From: Pseudanabaena sp. ABRG5-3
GTDB taxonomy: Bacteria > Cyanobacteriota > Cyanobacteriia > Pseudanabaenales > Pseudanabaenaceae
Length of the DNA: 64,000 bases
Direction: 5' to 3'
Assembly (NCBI RefSeq): GCF_003967015.1
Contig: NZ_AP017560.1
Span: forward strand, 186,001-250,000
In this document: in pieces, positions 10,046 to 19,579 of the stretch
Layout of the letters: every line of letters begins with the position of its first letter
Numbering within the stretch: the stretch's first letter is position 1
Translations under genes and position numbers: made by a program
The notes under the pieces: generated by a model
Told to the model about the DNA's origin: nothing
Seen by the model: the letters and a program-made list of their open reading frames with translations, nothing else
The model's database searches: none

Positions 10046-10080
10046 AACAAAAAAGCCTCGCTTAGCGAGGCTTTTTTGTT
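10046..10080. terminator. Bidirectional terminator between tuf and the DevC-like gene
   Basis: Arms 10046-10061 and 10065-10080 are perfect complements (16 bp) with the apex GC-TTA-GC. An A-run on one side and a T-run on the other make it a terminator for both convergent genes. Confidence 0.9.
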
Positions 10081-10081
10081 G

Positions 10082-11251
10082 TTAGTCAAATATTTCCGCA
10101 GGATCGGCAGTTTGGACTTTGCGAAGGGATAGCGTTCCAGAAATCGCGCACATCGCCACCGTTAACAGAAATAATTGCACAATGCGATCGCTATTTAAAT
10201 CCATTAATAAGCCCGTTGCATTTTGAGTAATGCTGTAGAGAACGGCACAAACTGATAGGGCGGGTAAAAATCCACATAATGATAAAAGCAATGACTCTTG
10301 CAAAATCAGCCCGAATAGAAAGAAGTTGCTATAGCCCATAGCTTTGAGAGTGGCATATTCCGCAAGATGATCAGAAACATCTTTGTATAAAACTTGATAG
10401 ACAATAACGACACCAACAATAAAGCCCATAATTACGCCTAGTCCAAAGATAAAACCAATCGGGGTGGCTTCTGACCAATAATTTAGCTCTAGATCGATAA
10501 ATTCTTGCCTAGTTAATATTTTCACATCCTGATCTAGCTGCGATCTCATGACATCTCGAATAGCGATCGCCTTTGCACCTTTTTCTAACTGCACTAAGCC
10601 CAAATTAATATTGCCTATAGGACGATCAGGGAAAATGCGTAGGAAATTTTGTTCACTTGTAATCAACGTGCCATTGGAAGCAAAGGAGACTCCCATGGTA
10701 AATAACCCACCAATAGTAATGGCACGGTTAGTAACTTCTTTAGTGAGAATTTTGCCTTGGGCGATCGCTGCTTCATATTGAGCAGCCACAGCACCATAAA
10801 AATCTTCTCTTGAACCGCGATCAAATAGGACGACATCGGGGAGTAGCGTTTTCTCTAAATCTGGTTGAATATTGGGAAACAGGAAAGGATGAGCTTGAGG
10901 GGAAACTCCAATCGCTAAAATATCCTCTTTGACCCCTAATTCAGGAGCATTCCATACAGCTAATCCAATATATACAGGATGCACTGACTTGACACCTGCA
11001 AATCCTTCCGCTTGGTACAGACGACGACGAGGGAACTGCCTGAGGTTGAGCAAGTTATTAGAGCTGGGATGAATTAAGATGAGGTCGCTCCGTAAATTCA
11101 GGTGTAGTAGCACCGCACTTTTAAATAAAGCCTCCTGAAAACCTAACTGCATCGCAATTAGAATTACCGCAAACATAATCCCTGCGATCGCGATCGCTAA
11201 GCGTCCCTTTTGATAGGTAAGTTGTAGCCATGCTAAAGGAATCGCTAACAT
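10082..11251 (-). CDS. devC: DevC-type ABC exporter permease
   Basis: The frame extends back to 11320, but ATG 11251 (MLAIPLAWLQLTYQKGRLAIA) matches the family N-terminus, leaves a 19-bp gap after the upstream gene and gives 389 residues. Topology is DevC/FtsX-like: one N-terminal membrane helix followed by QLGFQEALFKSA, a ~200-residue periplasmic domain, then three C-terminal helices containing the conserved EYATLKAMGYS. DevBCA exports heterocyst glycolipids in Anabaena; related exporters occur in non-heterocystous species. DevB and DevA are not in this window, so partners must lie elsewhere. Confidence 0.88.
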   Translation of the reverse strand: MLAIPLAWLQLTYQKGRLAIAIAGIMFAVILIAMQLGFQEALFKSAVLLHLNLRSDLILIHPSSNNLLNLRQFPRRRLYQAEGFAGVKSVHPVYIGLAVWNAPELGVKEDILAIGVSPQAHPFLFPNIQPDLEKTLLPDVVLFDRGSREDFYGAVAAQYEAAIAQGKILTKEVTNRAITIGGLFTMGVSFASNGTLITSEQNFLRIFPDRPIGNINLGLVQLEKGAKAIAIRDVMRSQLDQDVKILTRQEFIDLELNYWSEATPIGFIFGLGVIMGFIVGVVIVYQVLYKDVSDHLAEYATLKAMGYSNFFLFGLILQESLLLSLCGFLPALSVCAVLYSITQNATGLLMDLNSDRIVQLFLLTVAMCAISGTLSLRKVQTADPAEIFD

Positions 11252-11270
11252 AAAAACAAAAATATTGGTT

Positions 11271-14200
11271 TTATTTGGGAGGGGTAGATCTAAGATGTTT
11301 GTAGAGCCAAGAGCAGCCACCTAAACAAGTACGTTTATCCTCTTCAGAAACATTAATATTTGTTCTTAGATATTCTTGTAACCATTGGCAGCCTCGCATT
11401 AATAGGTTTTCAAGATCAAGATTCCACATAATGATTTTCCGATCTTCACCAGTTGATACTAAGATTTTGCCATTGGGGCTAAAGCAAACACTCCTAACCC
11501 GCCCTTGATGACCATTAAAGGTTCGTAATAGTGTCCCATCTCCACTCCAAAATTGGATTGTAGAATCTTCACTAGCAGAGACTATCGACTTACCATCAGG
11601 GCTAAAACAGACGCTGGTTACTTCCGCACTATGTCCATTCAGAGTTTTGATTAATTCCCCTTCAATGCTCCATAGTTTTACACTCTGATCCATACTGCCA
11701 CTAGCCAGCATTTTGCCATTGGGATTAAAGGAAACTGTATAGACTTCCGCACTATGCCCATCTAGGGTTTTCAGGAGAGTACCATCCCAACTCCAGAGGT
11801 TAATCAATTTATCTTTGCTGGCGGAAGCAAGCATACTGCCGTCGGGACTAAAGTCAATACTATAGACCTCACCTGAGTGACCAGTAAGAGTTTGCAACCA
11901 TTTACCATCAGCACTCCAGACTCTGACTGTGCCATCAGCACTACAGGATGCAAAAACTTGTCCATCACAGCGATAGACCACACTATAAATTTCGGCTCGG
12001 TGGGCGCTAATTGTATCAATTAGGGTTCCATCAGTGTGCCAAATTTTAATGCAGGCATCCGCTCCTGCGGTGAGAATGGTGGAACTGTCTGGGCTAAAGG
12101 TCACACAGTTGACTTTGTCGTTATGACCTTCAAGTACTGCTTCTAATGTGCCATTGGCATTCCAGAGATTAACTGTTTTATCTTTACAAGCAGAGGCGAG
12201 GAACTTAGAGTTGGGGCTAACAACAACGCAGAAAACCTCATCGGTATGTCCCATCAAGGTTCTTAAGGGTGTACCACGAATTACCCACAGCTTGACCGTG
12301 GTGTCTCTGCTGGCGGAAGCAAGAGTTTTTCCGTCAGGACTAAAGGCAATGCTATGCACGACATCCCCATGTCCTTGAAATGTCGATATTAAGCCTTGCT
12401 CAATATCCCAGACACGGATAGTGCGATCAAAGCCACTAGAAGCAATGGTGTGATTGTCATTACTAAAAGCAACACTCCAGACCTTGTCGGAATGTCCATA
12501 AAAACTTTTGAGTAAAATGCCATCGGAACCCCACATTTTGACCGTGCGATCACGACTTCCAGAGACAATCGCAAGACCATTAGGGGCATAGGCAACACTT
12601 TCTACAAAGCTATCATGTCCGCGTAAATGCCTGATCGGTACACCCTGTATATTCCAAATAATCAGATTGCGATCCGCGCTTCCTGACACGAGGGACTTAC
12701 TGTTGGGATGAAAAGCAACGCAAGTTACCCAGCGATCGTGACCACCACGCAAAGTCCGAATTACTGTGCCATCACTTTTCCATAGCCTAATGGTCGTATC
12801 TTCGCTGGCGGAGGCAATCATTTCGCCATCATTACTAAAGCAGACATCCAGCACGGGACCTTCATGCCCCCGCAAAGTAGCGATCGGTTGTGGTTCAAAA
12901 TCCCCTGTTTCGGCATTACGTTGCCAGATTTTGACCATGTTGTCCCGACTACCTGAAACCAGTAGATTCCCATCGGGGCTAAAGGCGACACTAGTGACCC
13001 AGTTCGTATGCCCCACTAAGGTTTGGAGCAAAATCCCTGAAATATTCCAAATTTTGATCGTGCGATCGCTACTTGCGGAGGCAATAAACTTACCATCGCG
13101 AGAATAGCAAACTTTATTAACCCAGAATCCATGTCCTTCAAGACGATTATATTCATGGGTTCCATAGACAACTTGCTCTAAAGCTGTAATCGCCCGAATT
13201 TGGGTATTAGCACGGAGATTGTCGAGGGTACTGGCATCGACTTGAGTGGTTAGGCGTTTTAGCTGGACACCACCAATTACACCTGCAATCATCGCTTCAA
13301 TATGATTGTTAGATAAGTAGAGGGCTTCTGAAGAAATGGTTAGTGCCACAATTTTTTCATTGATTTCGCCCATCTCCGCAATTACACGCTGACGACGTTC
13401 GGCATCAAGGCTTTTTTCGAGTTCTTGACTCAGCTTTTCAAGACGATCAGCGTCGGCGGCACGGGCTGCCATCAATTGCTCGCGTTCATTAATCCTTGAT
13501 GATGCTTCTAAGAAGTTACGATCAATACGCGATAGATCCGTCTGCCCCTCCGCCCAAGCCAGTGCCTCAGCCAGACGTGTACCGCGCAATAGGGCTGACT
13601 CATCTGTTTCCTCAGATCGCTCCCATGCTTGCAATGCTTCAAGATATGGGCAGTTACGCAGCTCCGAAAAATGTACCTTTTGCTTGAGTTTGATCACTAC
13701 GATCGAAACATCATCTTCAGGAATATCTAGTCCTGAAAATACATCCAGTGCTTTTTTTAAGCCATGTAAGATGTCGATCGCTGGTTGTTGGGCTAGTTTA
13801 ATAACCGTTTGACGCAGTGGCGAGATCATTTGCCCCTTCGATCTCCCAAATTCTTCGCCCTGCTCATTAGCAGCTTCAAATAGCCCATCACTGAAAAAGA
13901 TTGCAATATCGCCTTCATTCAGTGCCCGAGACGTGGCTCTGTAAGTAGCGCTATCAAAACGACCAAGGGCGATCGCAGGATTAACGACTTCTTCGCAAGT
14001 ATTAGTTTCCGCCCGATAAATCAAAGGACCGGGAATACCCGCATTCCCTAAATGCAGGTCATAGGTGAGCAGATCGATCGCTCCATAACAAAAGGCGATC
14101 GCATCATCAGTCCCACTTTTACAGAGTAGTTGATTTAAAGAATTCAGCATTGACGCAGGATTTTGTAACCTACCCTGCTGTGCATAGGCATCAAGCTGAC

Positions 14201-14429
14201 CTTTAAACAAAGCGGCATGAATCGCGCCTGCAACGGATTTACCTGAAGAATCAGCGATCGCCACTGCCAATGTCCCTGATTGCTCTAAGAATTGGTAATA
14301 GTCCCCACCAAGATCTACTGCTGTCCAAACTTCCGCAGCAATATCTAGCCCAGGGTTAAGAAGGCAAGCTTTGTGGCAATAAGCTTCTTTGAAGCAATCT
14401 GCCACTTGATAGGTCATTGGAAGTTTCAT
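11271..14429 (-). CDS. SpoIIE-family PP2C phosphatase fused to 14 WD40 repeats
   Basis: A 1052-residue protein. Residues ~25-240 form a SpoIIE/RsbU-type phosphatase: AVDLGGDYYQF, VAIADSSGKSVAGA, FFSDGLFEA and EDDVSIVV supply the metal-binding acidic residues. Residues ~265-420 resemble the linker that follows the NTPase in nSTAND proteins (LLRGTRLAEALAWAEGQ, then a charged coiled coil ERRQRVIAE). Fourteen WD40 repeats follow (~430-1010), enough for two seven-bladed propellers, ending in the CQWLQEYLRTN tail common to nSTAND-WD40 proteins. No Walker A motif is present. Likely a sensor whose propellers gate a Ser/Thr phosphatase; the substrate is unknown. Probably co-transcribed with devC. Confidence 0.88.
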   Translation of the reverse strand: MKLPMTYQVADCFKEAYCHKACLLNPGLDIAAEVWTAVDLGGDYYQFLEQSGTLAVAIADSSGKSVAGAIHAALFKGQLDAYAQQGRLQNPASMLNSLNQLLCKSGTDDAIAFCYGAIDLLTYDLHLGNAGIPGPLIYRAETNTCEEVVNPAIALGRFDSATYRATSRALNEGDIAIFFSDGLFEAANEQGEEFGRSKGQMISPLRQTVIKLAQQPAIDILHGLKKALDVFSGLDIPEDDVSIVVIKLKQKVHFSELRNCPYLEALQAWERSEETDESALLRGTRLAEALAWAEGQTDLSRIDRNFLEASSRINEREQLMAARAADADRLEKLSQELEKSLDAERRQRVIAEMGEINEKIVALTISSEALYLSNNHIEAMIAGVIGGVQLKRLTTQVDASTLDNLRANTQIRAITALEQVVYGTHEYNRLEGHGFWVNKVCYSRDGKFIASASSDRTIKIWNISGILLQTLVGHTNWVTSVAFSPDGNLLVSGSRDNMVKIWQRNAETGDFEPQPIATLRGHEGPVLDVCFSNDGEMIASASEDTTIRLWKSDGTVIRTLRGGHDRWVTCVAFHPNSKSLVSGSADRNLIIWNIQGVPIRHLRGHDSFVESVAYAPNGLAIVSGSRDRTVKMWGSDGILLKSFYGHSDKVWSVAFSNDNHTIASSGFDRTIRVWDIEQGLISTFQGHGDVVHSIAFSPDGKTLASASRDTTVKLWVIRGTPLRTLMGHTDEVFCVVVSPNSKFLASACKDKTVNLWNANGTLEAVLEGHNDKVNCVTFSPDSSTILTAGADACIKIWHTDGTLIDTISAHRAEIYSVVYRCDGQVFASCSADGTVRVWSADGKWLQTLTGHSGEVYSIDFSPDGSMLASASKDKLINLWSWDGTLLKTLDGHSAEVYTVSFNPNGKMLASGSMDQSVKLWSIEGELIKTLNGHSAEVTSVCFSPDGKSIVSASEDSTIQFWSGDGTLLRTFNGHQGRVRSVCFSPNGKILVSTGEDRKIIMWNLDLENLLMRGCQWLQEYLRTNINVSEEDKRTCLGGCSWLYKHLRSTPPK

Positions 14430-14889
14430 TTAACTGCATATATTGATAGGCAGAGCGATTCTCAGAACAAATACTAGCAACACGAATCTTCTACTAGCAA
14501 CACGAATCTTCTGTATTTTGAATAGTCAAATCGTTCACTACAGGCTATTTTTAAAAATTGTGACGCTATACACACAGAGCATCATAACCTCTAAAATAGG
14601 ATAAATTAATACAAGTAAAATCTTAATTTTAATTTTGATAGATTAGCCATAATCCACATTATCTATCAAAAGAAAACTGCAAGGATTATTACTAAGTTTG
14701 TTTTGCCTTTTCATAATTTTTAAATCGTTAAAAATTGATGTATCAGACGCATTAGTAAATTAACTATTACAACGCTTTGGACTGAGTCAACAACCAATAT
14801 TTGTATTAAAATTACTACTTAGCAGTACTTTTAATACAAATATAGTAGTTCTATTATCGTAGTTCCATTGATGAAGAGTGCAATAGGTC
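14430..14889. other. Non-coding spacer with a 20-bp tandem duplication and a 15-bp palindrome
   Basis: No gene is seen. ACTAGCAACACGAATCTTCT is duplicated exactly head-to-tail at 14473-14492 and 14493-14512, just upstream of the phosphatase-WD40 gene. A perfect inverted repeat (14797-14811 with 14829-14843, 17-nt loop) lies just downstream of the pentapeptide gene's stop and may act as a terminator or cruciform. Confidence 0.5.
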
Positions 14890-15393
14890 TTATTTACATT
14901 CAAGGGTTTCACGAGTTAGTCGGCCAGTTGTAGGGTTTTGTCCCTTAGCAAATTGACACAGCTTTTGGCGAATTGGTGGTCTTAAATCTACATCAGTAAA
15001 ATCAGCACCATCAATAATCACGTTATTAAAAGAAGTGCCATAGGCAAAGGAACCCTCTAACACCACGTTAGTTAAGTCTGCTTTGTCAAGTCGCGCGTTA
15101 TCAAGAGTGCTATTGCTTAGATTTGCCCCTGTTAAGTTTGCCTCCTTCATATTGGCGGCAAAGAAACTAACTCCTTGGGCATCAGCATTTACAAAGGAGG
15201 CATTCCGTAGATCGGATTCGTTGAATTGATAACCTTGAAGCGATCGCCCAGAAAAGTCAGCTCCTTCGAGAAAGGCTTTTACATATACATCTGCCGCAAC
15301 AGGTCTAGCCCCAATTACGATCAGAGCTAAGCACAACAATAAATTGATGGCTTTGAAGATAAAATTGCGTAAGCTAAAAGCTGTGATATTCAT
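14890..15393 (-). CDS. Secreted pentapeptide-repeat protein
   Basis: ATG 15393 (MNITAFSLRNF) is preferred over an upstream GTG. It gives 167 residues with a signal peptide whose hydrophobic core LLLCLALIVIGA precedes VAADV. The mature part carries A(D/N)LXX repeats (ANLTGANLSNSTLDNARLDKADL is broken into five-residue turns), which build a right-handed quadrilateral beta-helix. The ~40-residue C-terminus contains two cysteines (QKLCQF and LECK). Similar proteins are exported to the thylakoid lumen or periplasm. The function is unknown. Confidence 0.8.
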   Translation of the reverse strand: MNITAFSLRNFIFKAINLLLCLALIVIGARPVAADVYVKAFLEGADFSGRSLQGYQFNESDLRNASFVNADAQGVSFFAANMKEANLTGANLSNSTLDNARLDKADLTNVVLEGSFAYGTSFNNVIIDGADFTDVDLRPPIRQKLCQFAKGQNPTTGRLTRETLECK

Positions 15394-15517
15394 AATCTTA
15401 ATTCTGTATGTTATTGAGACTATCACAAGCGGGCGAAAGTAAAAGCACTACTCAGGGCCACCTTTACTTTCTCGATCAGAAAGCTTTATCCCATCAATAT
15501 CTGTTAGTGAAAGCCCT

Positions 15518-15937
15518 ATGGCAAAGCAAGTAGGCGATCACGGTGAGATGCTGGTAGCACAACTTTTGCAAGCTCAGGGTTGGAAAATCTTAGAGATGCA
15601 ATGGCGCTGTCGGTGGGGAGAATTGGATTTGATCGCTTGCGATCGCCAATGGTTGATCTTTGTTGAGGTTAAAACTCGCAGCGATCGCAACTGGGATGGG
15701 GATGGCATTTTGGCAATTACACCGCAAAAACAAACCAGATTGATTCAAGCTGCCTCACTATTTTTAAGTCAACATCCAGAGCTAGCGACACTGGCTTGTC
15801 GGTTTGATGTTGCTCTAGTACGCCGCATCAATCGCGATCGCAATTACCAGATGTCACAGGATCTCAACAATCAACAGCCTCAAGCTCTATCAGAATTTTG
15901 CTTACAGACCTATATCGAACAAGCTTTTATAACCTAA
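15518..15937 (+). CDS. YraN/UPF0102 family putative nuclease
   Basis: 139 residues with the family pattern: [14 protein letters not shown], then [23 protein letters not shown], the E-x(n)-D-x(n)-EVK arrangement of a PD-(D/E)XK nuclease fold. The function is not established; family members sit near DNA-processing genes in many bacteria. The start at ATG 15518 agrees with the family N-terminus. Confidence 0.85.
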   Translation: MAKQVGDHGEMLVAQLLQAQGWKILEMQWRCRWGELDLIACDRQWLIFVEVKTRSDRNWDGDGILAITPQKQTRLIQAASLFLSQHPELATLACRFDVALVRRINRDRNYQMSQDLNNQQPQALSEFCLQTYIEQAFIT

Positions 15938-15970
15938 AGTCAATGACACGGATAAGGCCTATATACCTTA

Positions 15971-16061
15971 TTAACTGACGTTACGTGGAAGGTTCTAACG
16001 TAGGGGCGGGTTTTGCATATAGATCTTGCTTCACAGAATTATCAACTAAACCCGCCCCTAC
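15971..16061. repeat. Partial MITE-like element with one terminal repeat and an inner palindrome
   Basis: TTAACTGACGTTACGTGGAA (15971-15990) matches the left end of the element at 43892-44044. It is followed by an inverted repeat, GTAGGGGCGGGTTT (16000-16013) with its complement at 16048-16061. No second terminal repeat is visible. No protein is supported here. Confidence 0.5.
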
Positions 16062-16101
16062 TGTGTATGGTGATCGCCTGAGGGATATTAAATATAAAAC
16101 C

Positions 16102-16144
16102 CCAAAAGGTGTGGCGCACGCGCAGCGTGCGCCACACCTTTTGG
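16102..16144. terminator. Perfect 20-bp hairpin between convergent genes
   Basis: Arms 16102-16121 and 16125-16144, apex GC-GCA-GC, then a T-rich run. It separates convergent yraN and the glycosyltransferase gene. The downstream tail TTTTTTAATTA...AGCTACTTA is shared with the hairpins near 44090 and 47025. Confidence 0.8.
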
Positions 16145-16171
16145 TTCTATTTTTTAATTACGTCTAGCTAC

Positions 16172-17476
16172 TTAATGACAAATAGGAGATTGGGGAGATT
16201 GGGGTCGGGTATTTCCAGTCTCATAATACTTTTTTAGACCCAGAGCATCAATATATCTAGGAATAGCTTGATCAATCGTGTAATAAAGCTCAAGAAATCT
16301 ACGGGCGTTTTTGCCAAGTCTTTCTTGAATCTGTGGATTTGCCGCCAGCCAACAGATGTAATCTGCCAAACCCTGTGCATCGCCATTATCAAAGTAACTG
16401 CCACAGTCTCCTTGATCCACCATTTCACGTAAATAGTTATTGGGAGGACAGATGACAGCAACGGGTCGCTCGGCCGCTAAGATGCCATAGATTTTTGATG
16501 GGGCGATCGTGTCACCAACATTCGGCAAAATGCTTACTAAAGAAAGATCACAGGCTGTAAGAGAAAAGGGCAGAACTTCTCGATCTTGGTAAGGCAATTG
16601 CAGCACATTTGGCAGTTCACCTGCGGCGATCGCTTTAGCCACAACCTGTGAGCCAACACCATTGCCTATGAACAAAAATTTAATATCAGGGCGATCGCTC
16701 AGCAACTGCATACATTTGAGAATTGTCCGACTATCATGACAACGACCTAAGTTGCCTGAGTACAGCACTACAAAACAATCAGTTAGTCCATATTGTCGAG
16801 CGAACCAATTCTCTGACTTAGCAAGGGGACAAATAAATTTAGGATCTGCCCAGCTATGAATCACATGAATTTTGTCAGCCAGATATTTATTTTTCTTGAC
16901 TAAGAGTTGTTTCATTGGCTCACTCAACACAATCAAGGATTCAGCCCTCTCCCAAACCTTGAGATTTACAAATTCCCAAAATTTGATGATCCAATGATCA
17001 GGAGCAACGACCCGCAAGCGCACAGCTACCTCAGGATAAACATCATAAATAATGCAGCTATAGGTATGCCCAAAAATCTTGTTATAAAACCAGCCAATTA
17101 ATCCCAAAAATGGTGGGGCTGAAGTTAAAACTAAATGCGAACCACGTATACTCTTACGCCGAAATTTAATTACACATCGAAGCAGGAACAACACACTACT
17201 AAAAACTTTATTGCGAATACGCTTAGACATCAGATGGATCGAACCAGTCCGCCTTACAAATACACCATTAATCTGCTCTTGGTGTTCCACATCCATCTGT
17301 CTAAAGGCGTATCCTGGCATCCCAGTAAAGACACTAACATCAAAGCCTTCTTGCACTAGCGCAGTAGCTAAGTCATATATAAATTGTCCAGTCGCTGCAT
17401 AATCAGGTGGATAAAACTGAGTAATTATACTAATGCTAGTTTTTAAGCGCTTTTTACCTGCCATTATTTTACTCAT
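16172..17476 (-). CDS. Glycosyltransferase family 4 (WcaI-like)
   Basis: 434 residues with a GT-B fold: the N-terminal ITQFYPPDYAATGQFIYDLA donor/acceptor loop and FTGMPGY, and a C-terminal half with VVLYSGNLGRCHD, FIGNG, and APSKIYGILAAERPVAV, the usual nucleotide-sugar binding region. Likely acts in exopolysaccharide or surface glycan synthesis at the cytoplasmic membrane. The start could also be ATG 17464 (MAGKKRLK). It stands alone rather than in a polysaccharide cluster, so the acceptor cannot be predicted. Confidence 0.85.
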   Translation of the reverse strand: MSKIMAGKKRLKTSISIITQFYPPDYAATGQFIYDLATALVQEGFDVSVFTGMPGYAFRQMDVEHQEQINGVFVRRTGSIHLMSKRIRNKVFSSVLFLLRCVIKFRRKSIRGSHLVLTSAPPFLGLIGWFYNKIFGHTYSCIIYDVYPEVAVRLRVVAPDHWIIKFWEFVNLKVWERAESLIVLSEPMKQLLVKKNKYLADKIHVIHSWADPKFICPLAKSENWFARQYGLTDCFVVLYSGNLGRCHDSRTILKCMQLLSDRPDIKFLFIGNGVGSQVVAKAIAAGELPNVLQLPYQDREVLPFSLTACDLSLVSILPNVGDTIAPSKIYGILAAERPVAVICPPNNYLREMVDQGDCGSYFDNGDAQGLADYICWLAANPQIQERLGKNARRFLELYYTIDQAIPRYIDALGLKKYYETGNTRPQSPQSPICH

Positions 17477-17630
17477 TAGTTATTCTTCCGTACCTGTTAC
17501 AACTAGCTACGTATCAGGTTGTGTCGAGTGGCTTACCACGGCGATCTCGTTTGATTCCTAAACCTTTAAGTCAAGGTTTGACAGCATTACATAAATGTCT
17601 GCGTAACTATAACGTAAATTTGATTTAGAG

Positions 17631-18605
17631 TTATGATTTAGTGCTAGTTTGTCTGGATTTACTACCTGACATACGATCGCCTGCCTCGATCAACGCACTC
17701 CTGATGCCCACCTCAGTCATGGAGTGTCCCGCATCGGGAACAATCACAAAATCGGCTTCGGGAAAAGCTTGATGTAATTCCCAAGCCGTAAACATCGGAC
17801 AGACTACGTCATAGCGACCTTGGACAATCACCGTTGGAATATGGCGAATGCGATCAATGTTTTGCAATAGTTGCTGTTCAGATGTGAAAAAGCCTTTATT
17901 CACAAAATAATGGCACTCAAGTCGGGCAAAGGCATCAGCAAAATCTTCTGTGCCAAAGCGCTCAATTAATGATGAGTCAGGAATCAGCTTACTCGTGCTT
18001 GCCTCCCAAACTGACCAAGCATGGGCAGCTTGCGATCGCTCTTGTTGGTCATCACTGGTGAGACGACGATAGTAAGCGGAGATCATATCGTCACGTTCAT
18101 CGATAGGAATGGTTTGCAGGTATTCTTCCCAAGCATCTGGGAAAAAGTAACTTGCCCCCTCTTGATAAAACCAATCCAATTCTTTTTTTCGCAGCAGAAA
18201 GATGCCCCGCAAAATTAGAGCCTTGCAATATTCGGGATAGGTTTGGCTATAGGAAAGCGCAAGGGTACTGCCCCAACTGCCTCCTGACACAGTCCAGTGA
18301 TCGATGTTCAGATATTTCCGCAAAGTTTCAATATCCTCCACCAAATGCCATGTGGTGTTTTCGGTAAGTTCGGCATGGGGCGTACTTTGACCACAACCCC
18401 GTTGATCAAATTGGACAATTCGCCACCGATTAGCATCAAAATACTGGCGATACATCGGTTGACTACCACCACCTGGCCCGCCATGCAAAATTACGACGGG
18501 TTGCCCTTGGGGATTGCCTGATTCTTCAAAATAAATTGTGTGTAAGTCTGATACTTTGAGGAATCCTTGGTGATATGGCTCGATCGCTGGATATAGTTCG
18601 CGCAT
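17631..18605 (-). CDS. pip: Prolyl aminopeptidase (proline iminopeptidase)
   Basis: Alpha/beta hydrolase that removes N-terminal proline. From ATG 18605 (MRELYPAIEPYHQGFLKV, the family start) it is 324 residues. Features: oxyanion loop HGGPGGGSQP, nucleophile elbow GGSWGS, FDQRGCGQS, and the acid and base in GRYDVVCP and PDAGHSM. The first ATG at 18614 adds only three residues. Single gene. Confidence 0.93.
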   Translation of the reverse strand: MRELYPAIEPYHQGFLKVSDLHTIYFEESGNPQGQPVVILHGGPGGGSQPMYRQYFDANRWRIVQFDQRGCGQSTPHAELTENTTWHLVEDIETLRKYLNIDHWTVSGGSWGSTLALSYSQTYPEYCKALILRGIFLLRKKELDWFYQEGASYFFPDAWEEYLQTIPIDERDDMISAYYRRLTSDDQQERSQAAHAWSVWEASTSKLIPDSSLIERFGTEDFADAFARLECHYFVNKGFFTSEQQLLQNIDRIRHIPTVIVQGRYDVVCPMFTAWELHQAFPEADFVIVPDAGHSMTEVGIRSALIEAGDRMSGSKSRQTSTKS

Positions 18606-18664
18606 AGAAAGCAAGAATTTATAGCTTGGTAAATTATGGAAATGCTAAATATAGCGCCAAAAAT

Positions 18665-18693
18665 AAGAAAGGGTCGCTTTGCGACCCTTTCTT
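18665..18693. terminator. 13-bp hairpin, apex GC-TTT-GC
   Basis: Arms 18665-18677 and 18681-18693 are exact complements. It lies between the ABC-2 permease gene and pip, both on the minus strand, and would separate their transcripts. Confidence 0.7.
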
Positions 18694-18704
18694 GCTTGTA
18701 TTTC

Positions 18705-19484
18705 TTATAAATGACTTTCTTTTCTTAACATCCGTTTATAGGCAAGCCAACCTGAAGCGATCGCCACAATAAAAAATCCTGCTAAAAACCGTAAATGCAA
18801 AACCATGTCGGTACTCGTTAGCGATTTGCTATCAGTCGAGAGGGCTGTAAAGGCTTCGCTCATGTGATAGACAGGATTGAATTGAGTGATTAACAGTAAA
18901 TCCTTCGATAAAAAAGTGGTAGGAAAAAATGCCCCACCTAACATCAATAGCGGCACGCCAAAACCTGCCACGAGAGAATTCACATCCTCGACCTTACGCG
19001 CAAATTTAGTTGCTAGCACAAATCCCATCCCCACGTAGGAACCAATGCTCGCCAAAATCACTAAGGCTCCCACGGCGATCGAGCCGCTGAAGCGCACTTC
19101 CCAGAAGGCAGCTACGGTATAAATAATTAGGGTTTGCCCCACACCGATCGCTGCATAGGCAAAGAAAATACCGAGGAAATAGGAAATCCCGTTAATAGGT
19201 GAAATTAATAAACGTTTAATAGTGAGACTTTCGCGTTCAGCAACAATGGTGGACATCGTGCCACCGAGACAGCTAAAAAACAGGGCTGAACCAATCAATG
19301 AGGCAGGAGCCGCCAGTTTGAAAGATTCGGCAGTGGTAATTTTTGAGCCTTCCGCCAAAACAAAGCCATTGAGTAACAGCATCGAAATGGGAAAGATCAC
19401 CCACAGGAGCAAGGTGCGGTATGTCCGAAATAGTTCTAATAAAATACGTCGCCCGATCGCGATCGCTTCATACCCATAGTTCAT
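18705..19484 (-). CDS. ABC-2 type transporter permease
   Basis: 259 residues with six predicted membrane helices and the ABC2 membrane-domain pattern: ELFRTYRTLLLWVIFPISMLL at the N-terminus, ERESLTIKRLLISPI before the third helix, and FNPVYHMSEAFTAL, where this exporter family has its conserved NP segment. No ATPase gene is adjacent, so the partner is encoded elsewhere. Substrate unknown; relatives export drugs or lipids. Confidence 0.82.
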   Translation of the reverse strand: MNYGYEAIAIGRRILLELFRTYRTLLLWVIFPISMLLLNGFVLAEGSKITTAESFKLAAPASLIGSALFFSCLGGTMSTIVAERESLTIKRLLISPINGISYFLGIFFAYAAIGVGQTLIIYTVAAFWEVRFSGSIAVGALVILASIGSYVGMGFVLATKFARKVEDVNSLVAGFGVPLLMLGGAFFPTTFLSKDLLLITQFNPVYHMSEAFTALSTDSKSLTSTDMVLHLRFLAGFFIVAIASGWLAYKRMLRKESHL

Positions 19485-19512
19485 GTGAGATTTTCAGTGA
19501 TTTAATGCAATT

Positions 19513-19549
19513 ATAAGCAAAGGGGGCGCGAAGCGTCCCCTTTGCTTAT
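19513..19549. repeat. 17-bp palindrome in a divergent promoter region
   Basis: Arms 19513-19529 and 19533-19549 with one wobble pair, apex GC-GAA-GC. It is unusual in lying between divergent genes (ABC-2 permease and AI-2E permease), where a terminator is not needed. Confidence 0.6.
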
Positions 19550-19579
19550 TAACTTCAAGTCAAAGCTATAGTCATAACT

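Noticed and set aside
15985-16167. 60-codon frame in the yraN-glycosyltransferase spacer
   Set aside because: It runs through a repeat element and a hairpin, so it is unlikely to be a gene.
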